From DASWHK01 sp036398215 (GTDB lineage Bacteria > Acidobacteriota > UBA890): a stretch of DNA of 6,218 nt. Under the pieces are notes generated by a model that saw nothing but the letters and a program-made list of their open reading frames with translations, searched no databases and had not been told where the DNA came from. Both the position numbers and the translations under genes were made by a program. Location: NCBI GenBank assembly GCA_036398215.1, contig DASWHK010000262.1, forward strand, positions 1-6,218. Direction: 5' to 3'. Shown in pieces: positions 1-6,174 of this stretch; position 1 is the stretch's first letter, and every line of letters begins with the position of its first letter.

Positions 1-2844
1 CGCCTCGCGGTCGAGCAGGATTGGGCGGCCGTAGCCGAGCCCTTCGAGCCGGTCCAGTTGGGTGGCGGCGTCGCCGACGACCACGTAGATCATCTTGTCG
101 GGATCGGCGTACTCGCCGGCGAGCTCCTGGATGATCGGCACCGTCATGTCGCGGACGATCTGCTCGCGCTCGCGCACGTAGTCGGTGGGGAAGCCGTAGG
201 CGCTGATGTCCTGCAGCATGCTGAGCATGGCGCCGAGCGTCTCGTAGTCGACGAAGTTGCTGCGGATCAGGGCGTCCTTGGTGACGGTCAGGTCCTGCTC
301 GCTGAAGCCGCCGGCGTACTGCTCGAGGATGTCCTGGATCAGCTCCGCGGACTCGTAGGTCACGTTGGCGCGCACCGAGGTGGCGACGGCGAACGGCCCG
401 GGGACGTCGGTGCCGCTGAAGAACGAGCTGGCGCCGTAGGTGTAGCCGTTCTGGATGCGGAGGATCTGGAACAGCCGGGCGGTGATGCCGCCGCCGAGCT
501 GGTGGTTCATGACCACGGCGGGGTAGTAGTCGGGGTCGGTCTCCGGCATCGCCAGGTAACCGGCGCGGATCACCGACTGCGGCGCCGCCGGGACGTCGAC
601 GAAGTAGACGGCCGGGGCGTCGGCGGGCCCGCTCATCGGGTAGTCGGGGAAGGCGACCTCCTCGGGGGTCCATACCGTCGGATCGCCGAGGCTGGCGGCG
701 GCGGCGCCGAGATCGAGCTCGGTGACGTCGCCGGCCACATGCATCACCGCGACCGTGGGCGAGAAGGCTGTCTCGTAGTAGGCGCGCAGGTCGTCGAGCG
801 TGATCGCCTGCACCGACTCCTCGCTGCCCAGCGTGCTGTTGGCGAGGATGTGGTCGCCGCCGTAGACCAGCTTGTTGAAGACCCGGCCGGCGATCGAGCC
901 GGGCGACGAGGAGGCCTGGCGGATGCTCGACAACGTGCTGTCCTTGGCACGCGCGAAGGCGGCCTCGTCCCAGCGCGGCTCCAGGAGGATCTCCTCGACC
1001 AGGTCCATCGTCGCCCCGAAGTTGCGGGCCAGCGTGTTGCCCGAAAGGGTGATGTACTGGTTCGACGTGAACATGTTGATGTTGGCGCCCAGCCGGTCGA
1101 TCGCCGCCTCGAGCTCCTCGGGCGTCTTGTTCGCGGTGCCCTCCATCAGCATGTCGGTGATCAGGTTGGCGACGCCGATCTTGTTCGGGTTGTCGAGCCA
1201 CATGCCGCCCTTCAACCGGATGCTGAAGTTGACCAGCGGCAGCTCGGAGTGGGTGATGCCGTAGACGCGCAGGCCGTTGGCGAGCGTCTCCTGCCAGACC
1301 TCGCGGTCGGCTGAGACCGGCGCCGGGCCGAGCGCCGGCGGCGTCGAGCGGTCGATGCTCGACGGGGTGCGCTCGAAGGGCACCGACGACAGGTCGCCGG
1401 CGGGGGCCTCGGCGCCCTGCACGATCGGCTCGATGTAGACGTCGGCCACCGTCGCGCCCTCGAGCGTCAGCTCGGCCTGTCCCTTGGGCACAAAGCTGGT
1501 GGCGACGTAGGGCTTGTCCTCGATGTACTGCCGGTAGACGCGGTTAACGTCGTCGACGCTCACCGCCAGGCGGCGCTCGAGGTCCTCGGTGATGAAGCCG
1601 GGATCGCCGGCGAAGGTGTTGTACTGGCTGAGCTGGAAGGCCTTGCCGAGCACGCTCGAGATGCCGTTGTAGAAGCCGGTCTCGATGCCCGCCTTGATCC
1701 GCTCGAGGTCCTCTTCGCTGACGCCCTCGCTCTCGAAGCGGGCGAACGACTCGTCGAAGGCGGCCTGCAGGGCGTCGAGGTCGACGTTCGGGAAGGCTCG
1801 CGCCGAGATCTGGAACTTGCCGGCGACCTCGAGGTCCTCGTTGAAGGCGCTGACGTTGGGCGCCAGCTTCTTCTCCTCGACGACGACCTTGTAAAAGGGC
1901 GACTCCTTGTTGCCGGCGAGCAGCTCCGCGAGGGCGGCGAGCGGGTAGGCGTCGGGATGGAACTGCTCGACCGTCGGCCACGCCATCGTCAGCGCCGGGA
2001 GCTGGGCGAAGTTGTCTTCGTGAAAGAGACTCTTCACCTCGCTCAAGGAAGCCCGCTGCACCGGCAGGTCGGCAGGCTCGGCGCCGCCCTCGATCTCGCC
2101 GAAGTACCTCTCGACCAGGGCGCGCGCCACCCCGGCGTCGAAGTCGCCGGCGATCACCAGGGTGACGTTCTGCGGCCCGTACCAGTCGGCGTAGAACTCG
2201 CGCACGTCGTCGAGCGTCGCCGCCTGCAGGTCCTGGAGCGAGCCGATCACCTGCCAGTTGTAGGGATGCCCCTCCGGGTAGAGCGCCTTGTCGATGACGT
2301 AGCTGGTGTGCCCGTAGGGGTTGTTGTCCACGCCCTGGCGCTTCTCGTTCTTGACGATCTGCTTCTCGTTCTCCAGCCGCGGATCGGTGACCGTGTTGAT
2401 GAAGAAGCCGAGCCGGTCGGATTCCATCCACAGGACCCGCTCGAGCGCGTCCTTCGGCACCACCTCGAAGTAGACGGTGCTGTCGTTGCTGGTGCCGCCG
2501 TTGAAGGTGCCGCCGAGCGCCGGGATGCCGTTGATGAAGCCGCCCTCGCCGAGGTTCTCGGAGCTCTGGAACAGCAGGTGCTCGAAAAGGTGCGCGAAGC
2601 CGGTGCGGCCGGGGTTCTCGCGCGCCGAGCCGACGTGATACAGCAGTGCCACGGCGACGATCGGGTCGGAGCGATCCTGATGCAGCACGACGTCGAGGCC
2701 GTTATCGAGCTCATACTTGTCGAAGTCGACCGACAGGCCGGCTGCCGTGCCGGTGTCCTGGGTGGAAACGCTCGTGCAGCCGGCGGCGACCAGCAGGACG
2801 GCGAGCAGAACGAAAGGGGTGAACAGGCGGCGGGTGGGGCGCAT
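1..2844 (-). CDS. M16 family zinc metallopeptidase, two-domain, predicted lipoprotein (3' end beyond window)
   Basis: This open frame runs 948 codons without a stop from an ATG at 2844 to the left edge, so the C-terminus is missing. Family members are usually about 900-970 residues, so little should be lost. The N-terminus is a lipoprotein signal: basic MRPTRR, a hydrophobic stretch, then VAAGC with the lipidated Cys at 23, implying a periplasm-facing membrane anchor. The first M16 domain (about 40-270) has the inverted zinc motif HLFEH (H85, E88, H89). E160 and E167 are seven apart, as in pitrilysin, and E167 is the expected third zinc ligand. A second M16 domain (about 512-948) lacks HxxEH, having NLITD at the equivalent place. 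It keeps the R796...Y803 pair (RIQNGYTY) that in this family contacts the substrate. Such enzymes act as a clamshell on peptides or unfolded chains. A GAGG ribosome-binding sequence lies 6 nt before the ATG. The substrate is unknown. It follows the Omp85 gene on the same strand. Confidence 0.95.
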   Translation of the reverse strand, partial: MRPTRRLFTPFVLLAVLLVAAGCTSVSTQDTGTAAGLSVDFDKYELDNGLDVVLHQDRSDPIVAVALLYHVGSARENPGRTGFAHLFEHLLFQSSENLGEGGFINGIPALGGTFNGGTSNDSTVYFEVVPKDALERVLWMESDRLGFFINTVTDPRLENEKQIVKNEKRQGVDNNPYGHTSYVIDKALYPEGHPYNWQVIGSLQDLQAATLDDVREFYADWYGPQNVTLVIAGDFDAGVARALVERYFGEIEGGAEPADLPVQRASLSEVKSLFHEDNFAQLPALTMAWPTVEQFHPDAYPLAALAELLAGNKESPFYKVVVEEKKLAPNVSAFNEDLEVAGKFQISARAFPNVDLDALQAAFDESFARFESEGVSEEDLERIKAGIETGFYNGISSVLGKAFQLSQYNTFAGDPGFITEDLERRLAVSVDDVNRVYRQYIEDKPYVATSFVPKGQAELTLEGATVADVYIEPIVQGAEAPAGDLSSVPFERTPSSIDRSTPPALGPAPVSADREVWQETLANGLRVYGITHSELPLVNFSIRLKGGMWLDNPNKIGVANLITDMLMEGTANKTPEELEAAIDRLGANINMFTSNQYITLSGNTLARNFGATMDLVEEILLEPRWDEAAFARAKDSTLSSIRQASSSPGSIAGRVFNKLVYGGDHILANSTLGSEESVQAITLDDLRAYYETAFSPTVAVMHVAGDVTELDLGAAAASLGDPTVWTPEEVAFPDYPMSGPADAPAVYFVDVPAAPQSVIRAGYLAMPETDPDYYPAVVMNHQLGGGITARLFQILRIQNGYTYGASSFFSGTDVPGPFAVATSVRANVTYESAELIQDILEQYAGGFSEQDLTVTKDALIRSNFVDYETLGAMLSMLQDISAYGFPTDYVREREQIVRDMTVPIIQELAGEYADPDKMIYVVVGDAATQLDRLEGLGYGRPILLDREA

Positions 2845-2927
2845 CGGTGGCCTCGCGGGTGGTCAGCGGTCCGCGGCGGAAGCGTGGGCAGGCTTTCAAC
2901 GCGGTCGATGTGTAGGAAGTCAGGCTA

Positions 2928-2944
2928 CGCCCGCGGATCGGGCG
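2928..2944. repeat. Small perfect inverted repeat (6-bp stem)
   Basis: The arms CGCCCG (2928-2933) and CGGGCG (2939-2944) flank a 5-nt loop. It lies about 85 nt upstream of the M16 start, in what would be its leader if transcription comes through from the Omp85 gene. Six-bp GC stems arise often by chance at this base composition, so function is uncertain. Confidence 0.3.
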
Positions 2945-2970
2945 CGGCAAGTGCGGCGTCTCGACCGCTG

Positions 2971-3063
2971 GTGCCGCGGCGAGAGCCGCGATTTGCCGCC
3001 GGTGCCGCGAGCATCATCCTCTCGATCATCCTGACGATCGTCCTCAACCTGCTGCGCCGTTGA
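2971..3063 (+). CDS. Possible 30-residue hydrophobic peptide (unproven)
   Basis: A GTG at 2971 opens 30 codons ending in TGA at 3061-3063. The peptide has a basic N-terminus (PRREPR), a single hydrophobic segment (IILSIILTIVLNLL, about residues 15-28) and ends in two arginines. This is the shape of a one-pass membrane micro-protein or a type I toxin-like peptide. Against it: no Shine-Dalgarno sequence precedes the GTG, the frame stays open far upstream as antisense of the M16 gene, and GATC-rich sequence readily gives Ile/Leu/Val codons. It points opposite to both neighbours. I do not recognise it as any named family. Confidence 0.2.
   Translation: MPRREPRFAAGAASIILSIILTIVLNLLRR
2975..2990 (+). 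repeat. Inverted repeat with a GNRA-type loop on the plus strand
   Basis: CGCGGC (2975-2980) and GCCGCG (2985-2990) flank GAGA. On a plus-strand RNA the loop would be a GNRA tetraloop, which is unusually stable. On the minus strand, the direction of the flanking genes, the loop reads TCTC. It overlaps the first codons of the possible small ORF, so if that ORF were transcribed the hairpin would sit at its start codon. Confidence 0.3.
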
Positions 3064-3067
3064 TCCC

Positions 3068-3099
3068 CGCCGGCGTCGCCTCCGGACGGTGACCCGGCG
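3068..3099. terminator. Strong GC hairpin downstream of the Omp85 gene, possible terminator
   Basis: The arm at 3068-3080 pairs with 3088-3099 to give 12 pairs, one of them G-T, with a single bulged C at 3074 and a 7-nt loop. It lies about 40 nt past the stop of the Omp85 gene, and 4 nt past the stop of the possible small plus-strand ORF. No run of T follows on either strand, so it is not a classical intrinsic terminator. In GC-rich genomes such hairpins can still end transcription or protect a 3' end. Confidence 0.3.
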
Positions 3100-3139
3100 A
3101 CACCTGGTTCCGGGACGGCAGGGAATGGGCGCTGGCGAC

Positions 3140-4504
3140 TCAGAAGCGGAGCCCCGTGCTGAAGTGGAAGTGGAGCTCCTCGCTGGCGAGGCCGTAGGCG
3201 GCGTCGATCTGGATGCCGATGAAGGCGGCAAAGAAGTAGACACCCGCGCCGACGCCGTTGCGGAAGCGGGCCTTGCGCAGCGACGTGCCGTGGTCGTACA
3301 CGGCGCCGCTGTCGAAGAAGAAGTTCAATCCCACCAGGCCGACGGGGGCCGGCGGCGTGATCGGGATGCGCAGCTCGGTCGCCAGCAGGACGATGTTGTC
3401 GCCGATGAAGGCGCCGGTCTCGTAGCCGCGCAGGGTGCGGGCGCCTCCCAGGTAGGGTCGCTCCCAGTCGGGCAGCCGGCCGCCGGCGCCGCGCCAGTAG
3501 GCCTGGGCGGCGATGATGCTGCGGCCGACGAAGCTCTTGTAGGCGCGCAGGTCGGCGGTGAACCGGTGGATGTCCCGGCCGCCGCCAAGCAGCGCCAGCC
3601 GGTCCCAGGCGCCGCGCGCGTAGAAGGCGTCGCGCGGCAACTGCTGGTCCTGGCGGGTGTCGACGATCGCCCGGGCGCCGAGCTCGAGCTGCTCCTCGCC
3701 GGCGCCGCCGAGCTCGACGTCGGCGAAGCTCGCGGCGCCCCCGACCTCGAACGCGTCCCAGCGCTTGCTCGCGTCGAGCCAGCCGCCGACGCGCCGATCG
3801 GGCAGCTCGAAGTGGGGGTTCTCGTGCTGGCTGATGCCGAAGCCGCCGGCGACATGGCTGATGGCGGCGCGATCGAGATCGAAGGCGATCTCGGCGGCCG
3901 CCCGCCGCTCACCGCCCCAGGTGAGCGGAAACGACAGGCGCTCTTCGAGGCCGAGCAGGTCGACCATGGCGAAGCGCGCCCCGAAGCTGACGCCCTGCTC
4001 GTCGGTCCAGGTGAGCACCGGCAGGAACATGAACTTCTCGCGCACCGCGACGTGCTCCCTCACGTGGATCAGCAGCACGACCTCGTCGGTGACGGTCATC
4101 GAGCGGTAGCGCTCGAGGATCTCCACCGAGCCGACGCCCTCGACGGCGAGCAGCCGTCGCTCGATGGCGGCCAGGGTCTCGGGCGTCAACGGCTCGCCCG
4201 GCTGCACGGCGGCCGTTGCCAGCAAGAGCTCGTCTGTTAGCGAGTAGTTGCCGCGGAAGCGGACCTCGACGATGACCTTGGCGGGGAGCTGCTGCTGCGC
4301 ACGAGCGGCGCCGGCGCGGGCTGGTTCGATCGCCTCCGCGAGGGCGCAATCGAGGAACCCGGCCGGCACGGTTCCGATGAGTGTCAGCGGAGAGGACCCG
4401 ATGGCTTTCGGCGCAACCCCGATGGGCACGCGCGGCGGCGTCGTCTGGATCGCCCCGGCCGCGAATGCAAGCGCCAACGCCGCGACAGCGGCCGCGCCGA
4501 TCAC
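3140..4504 (-). CDS. Compact Omp85/BamA-family outer-membrane protein with a single POTRA domain
   Basis: This 454-residue protein starts at GTG 4504, the only start available: the frame is closed at 4541-4543 and no ATG, GTG or TTG lies between. Residues 4-18 form a hydrophobic export signal, unusual in lacking a basic n-region. An Ala/Pro-rich stretch (about 20-74) follows. Residues 76-151 match a POTRA domain: an opening beta-strand ending in RFRGN, then two helices around LTPETLAAIERRL and closing strands. Residues 152-454 are beta-barrel with alternating hydrophobic strands. The barrel carries the family's LRGY element (358-361, replacing the usual RGF/RGY tip of loop 6), preceded by PYLGGART, and FFFDSG around D398. 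It ends in a terminal Phe (GLRF), the usual outer-membrane insertion signal. BamA has five POTRAs and about 800 residues, so this is a small surface-antigen D15-type relative rather than BamA itself. Family roles are insertion or export across the outer membrane. The 4-nt gap to the upstream gene implies translational coupling. Confidence 0.9.
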   Translation of the reverse strand: MIGAAAVAALALAFAAGAIQTTPPRVPIGVAPKAIGSSPLTLIGTVPAGFLDCALAEAIEPARAGAARAQQQLPAKVIVEVRFRGNYSLTDELLLATAAVQPGEPLTPETLAAIERRLLAVEGVGSVEILERYRSMTVTDEVVLLIHVREHVAVREKFMFLPVLTWTDEQGVSFGARFAMVDLLGLEERLSFPLTWGGERRAAAEIAFDLDRAAISHVAGGFGISQHENPHFELPDRRVGGWLDASKRWDAFEVGGAASFADVELGGAGEEQLELGARAIVDTRQDQQLPRDAFYARGAWDRLALLGGGRDIHRFTADLRAYKSFVGRSIIAAQAYWRGAGGRLPDWERPYLGGARTLRGYETGAFIGDNIVLLATELRIPITPPAPVGLVGLNFFFDSGAVYDHGTSLRKARFRNGVGAGVYFFAAFIGIQIDAAYGLASEELHFHFSTGLRF

Positions 4505-4508
4505 GAGC

Positions 4509-5525
4509 TCACCGCTTCTCGCGTTTCGGCCGGCCGAAGATCACGCCGGCGCCCACCGCCGGCTCCTTGTAGTCGCCGAACTCGCGCGAGTACTCGACCT
4601 TGAGCGCGAAGCTCGCCGTGCTGGCCCTGGCGGCGGCGTGGATCTCGCGCGGCAGCCAGACGCGCTCGATGGGCTGGTCCATCGTCATCGACGCGTGCAG
4701 CTCGTCGAGTCGCACCAGCCAGCGGTAGGGGAGGAACTCGAAGCCGACGTTCTCGAAGATCCAATGGACGATCTGGTGCTCCTCGGGGAGGATGAGCATG
4801 CTCACCCGTGAGGTCTTGGCGAACATGTGGCCGATCTTCTCCTCGTCGAGCTCGTCGAACTCGTCGTCCTCGTCGGGATCGCCGGGATCACGCCGCCGCC
4901 GGCGCTCGTCGTCCTTATCAGCGGCGGGCGCGTCGTCCTCATCGGAAAAGACCGCCCGCGTCGGGTAGTACTCGATGCGCACCACCTCGCGGCCCTCGAA
5001 CACCTCGCGGCCGGCGAACAGGTAGTTGCCCGGCTCGAACTCGAAGTCGAAGAAGCTATCGCGCTGGATGCGGGCGTTGCTCTCGTCGCGCTCGACGTCG
5101 GCGATCCACGCCAGCTCGGCGTCCTCGCGCTTTGCCCGGTCGACCTGGACGCCGTTGACGCTCCAGGGGCTGCGCACAAGGTAGCCGTCGCGCACGTACC
5201 AGGTGTACTCCTGCTCGAAGCTCTGCAGGGCGGCGATCTCGGCGCCGGCGAAGCGCAGCCTCTCGACCTCGTTGAAGACGTAGTCGTAGGTGGCTTGCCA
5301 GTTGATCTCGCGCTTGGCGAGCGCCTGCTCCATCAAGGCGTCGACGTCGTCCTGCGCGACGGCAAAGGACTTCGCGGGGGCGAGGGAAAGGGTAGCGCCG
5401 GACGAGGCGAGCGCCAGCGCCGCGAGCGCCAGGCGCGAGGGCGCAGTCGTGCGCCGTTGCGCTCGCCCAGGCGCGGCTCGATGAGAAGATCGAGAAGCTC
5501 GGACCCGCCAGAAGAACCACCGCAT
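4509..5525 (-). CDS. Secreted protein, tentatively LolA/LolB-like, partner of the Omp85 gene
   Basis: From ATG 5525 this is 338 residues. The frame also opens at a TTG at 5561 (350 residues). Neither start has a convincing ribosome-binding sequence. I prefer the ATG, although it leaves a long basic n-region (1-31) before the hydrophobic segment 32-49 and a plausible signal cleavage near residues 55-58 (AVA-Q). The mature part alternates beta-rich stretches: WYVRDGYLVRSPW, YLFAGREVFEGREVVRIEYY, then VSMLILPEEHQIVHWIF and WLPREI. This pattern of strands naming what is measured, then a final KVEYSREFGDYK, recalls outer-membrane lipoprotein-sorting (LolA/LolB-like) folds that I associate with environmental Gram-negatives. 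I did not confirm this by search. Residues about 193-231 are a low-complexity insertion of Asp/Glu blocks around RRRRR. The gene ends 4 nt before the Omp85 start, so the two should form one operon. I am sure it is coding and less sure of function. Confidence 0.75.
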   Translation of the reverse strand: MRWFFWRVRASRSSHRAAPGRAQRRTTAPSRLALAALALASSGATLSLAPAKSFAVAQDDVDALMEQALAKREINWQATYDYVFNEVERLRFAGAEIAALQSFEQEYTWYVRDGYLVRSPWSVNGVQVDRAKREDAELAWIADVERDESNARIQRDSFFDFEFEPGNYLFAGREVFEGREVVRIEYYPTRAVFSDEDDAPAADKDDERRRRRDPGDPDEDDEFDELDEEKIGHMFAKTSRVSMLILPEEHQIVHWIFENVGFEFLPYRWLVRLDELHASMTMDQPIERVWLPREIHAAARASTASFALKVEYSREFGDYKEPAVGAGVIFGRPKREKR

Positions 5526-5530
5526 CAAGG

Positions 5531-5561
5531 ATAGTAAATGGCGTTTTCGCGGCCGGAGCAA
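5531..5561 (-). promoter_or_regulatory. Possible sigma-70-type promoter for the LolA-like/Omp85 operon
   Basis: An AT-rich island in otherwise GC-rich DNA reads TACTAT on the minus strand (5536 to 5531), a 4/6 match to the -10 consensus. TTGCTC (5561 to 5556) could be the -35, at a long 19-nt spacing. Transcription would begin near 5524, essentially at the ATG at 5525, which would make the mRNA leaderless. That would fit the lack of a ribosome-binding sequence. The call is weak: the spacing is not ideal and the -35 overlaps the alternative TTG start. Confidence 0.2.
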
Positions 5562-5644
5562 GGCTCACGCATTCGCCCTCGCCGGCGTGCTGCTCGGCAT
5601 GGCGGCTCTCGACGCCGGGTCAGCGGCGAAGAACTCCGCTCAGG

Positions 5645-5704
5645 CTAGGCGACGGCCAGGGGTTTGATCTGCTTCGCGCCGCGGGTCCACTTGCGGGCGA
5701 CGAC
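5645..5704 (-). pseudogene. Possible C-terminal gene remnant (minus strand)
   Basis: A minus-strand frame ending in TAG at 5647-5645 reads VVARKWTRGAKQIKPLAVA and closes upstream at a stop at 5726-5728, with no start codon between. The composition looks like a genuine basic C-terminus rather than shadow coding. I do not recognise the parent family. It may be chance. Confidence 0.2.
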
Positions 5705-5730
5705 GGAGGGCGGTAGAAGCCTCGGTCAGG

Positions 5731-5808
5731 CACGAATCCGACATCGATGCGATCCTCGCCCGCCGCCAGGACAACGGCGCCGAATACTACCGGTTGATCA
5801 AGCCGTGA
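5731..5808 (+). pseudogene. Possible C-terminal or truncated gene remnant (plus strand)
   Basis: The plus-strand frame open from 5668 to the TGA at 5806-5808 has no usable start near its beginning. Its last part reads HESDIDAILARRQDNGAEYY then RLIKP. The piece IDAILARRQDNGA recalls a motif I associate with the start of some uncharacterised proteins (AILARRHDNG followed by aromatic residues), here cut off soon after. It ends 36 nt before the ATG of the YnfA gene. The assignment rests on one short motif from memory. Confidence 0.25.
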
Positions 5809-5844
5809 CGACCCCAACGGCAGGAAGGACAAAGGTAGGTGACG

Positions 5845-6174
5845 ATGCTCCTCCGCACCGCTGGATTCTATGCGCTTGCCGCGTTCTTCGAGATCGCGGG
5901 TTGCTTCGCGTTCTGGGCCTGGCTTCGCCTTGGCCGAAGCCCCTGGTGGACCCTTCTGGGCAGCGGAAGCCTGGTACTGTTCGCCGTCTGCCTCACTCGC
6001 GTCGACTCCGCCTACGCCGGCCGGGCATTCGCGGCGTATGGTGGCGTGTACATCGTTGGCTCGCTCCTCTGGCTTTGGATCGTCGAGGACATGAAACCCG
6101 ATCGTTGGGACACGGCCGGGGCAATCACCTGCCTGCTCGGTGCTGCCCTGATCCTCTGGGGCCCGCGGCCGTGA
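5845..6174 (+). CDS. ynfA: YnfA / UPF0060 family small inner-membrane protein
   Basis: This complete 109-residue protein is close to the 108 residues of E. coli YnfA. It has four hydrophobic helices at about 5-25, 33-50, 61-81 and 88-106. Family signatures are clear: EIAGCF (16-21, with the membrane Glu16), the loop LTRVDSA followed by GR, then AAYGGVY (63-69), E81, and the closing stretch RWDTAGA...LLGAALILWGPRP. YnfA proteins resemble small multidrug resistance (SMR) transporters and are thought to act as dimers in the inner membrane. A role in export of toxic compounds has been proposed, and the natural substrate is unsettled. A GTG at 5839 is in frame and would add two residues. I prefer the ATG because AGG at 5837-5839 lies 5 nt upstream. 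No partner SMR gene is in view, so it probably works as a homodimer. It is divergent from the envelope operon. Confidence 0.95.
   Translation: MLLRTAGFYALAAFFEIAGCFAFWAWLRLGRSPWWTLLGSGSLVLFAVCLTRVDSAYAGRAFAAYGGVYIVGSLLWLWIVEDMKPDRWDTAGAITCLLGAALILWGPRP

Larger units (their letters stand above)
2845..3139. other. Intergenic gap between the Omp85 and M16 genes, rich in inverted repeats
   Basis: This gap separates two minus-strand genes. I see no convincing minus-strand ORF in it. It holds three perfect or near-perfect inverted repeats: 2928-2944 (6-bp stem, 5-nt loop), 2975-2990 (6-bp stem, GAGA loop on the plus strand) and 3068-3099 (12 pairs with one bulge). It also holds a possible short hydrophobic ORF on the plus strand. 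A TTGAAA sequence reading on the minus strand near 2893-2898 could be a -35 element for the M16 gene, but no matching -10 lies at the right spacing, so I do not call a promoter. Whether M16 is transcribed from its own promoter or by readthrough cannot be settled here. Confidence 0.6.
5562..5844. other. Divergent intergenic region with gene debris
   Basis: This region separates the minus-strand operon from the plus-strand YnfA gene. I find no complete gene. It carries a short signal-peptide-like plus-strand stretch (5563-5667, AHAFALAGVLLGMAA then a stop) without a good start, and two C-terminus-like fragments facing each other, listed separately. Just before YnfA lies a purine-rich ribosome-binding region (5821-5839). 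No clear promoter for YnfA is visible. Confidence 0.5.

Noticed and set aside
58..1314. Long plus-strand open frame (418 codons)
   Set aside because: It is codon-aligned antisense of the M16 gene. Its His/Val/Asp/Gly-rich product is typical shadow coding in GC-rich DNA, while the opposite strand carries the clear M16 second-half sequence.
1544..2431. Minus-strand open frame of 295 codons
   Set aside because: It lies in another frame of the M16 gene and is Arg/Ala/Gly-rich without any motif. The true frame runs through without a stop and carries the protease sequence.
1957..3063. Plus-strand frame of 368 codons ending in a hydrophobic tail
   Set aside because: Most of it is antisense to the M16 gene. 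Only the last 30 codons, outside that gene, deserve separate mention.
4827..5534. Plus-strand frame of 235 codons
   Set aside because: It is antisense to the LolA-like gene, with low-complexity Leu/Val/Ala repeats and no recognisable domain.
5056..5568. Minus-strand frame starting at GTG 5568 with a good ribosome-binding sequence
   Set aside because: After a mildly hydrophobic start it becomes an Arg-rich shadow of the LolA-like gene. I considered a frameshift joining it to that gene but saw no homology to support one.
5802..5821. Small hairpin before YnfA, considered as a guanidine (mini-ykkC-like) riboswitch because of the SMR-like gene
   Set aside because: There is only one 5-bp stem with a 10-nt loop. 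The paired ACGR-loop stems of that riboswitch are absent, and YnfA is not a typical member of its regulon.
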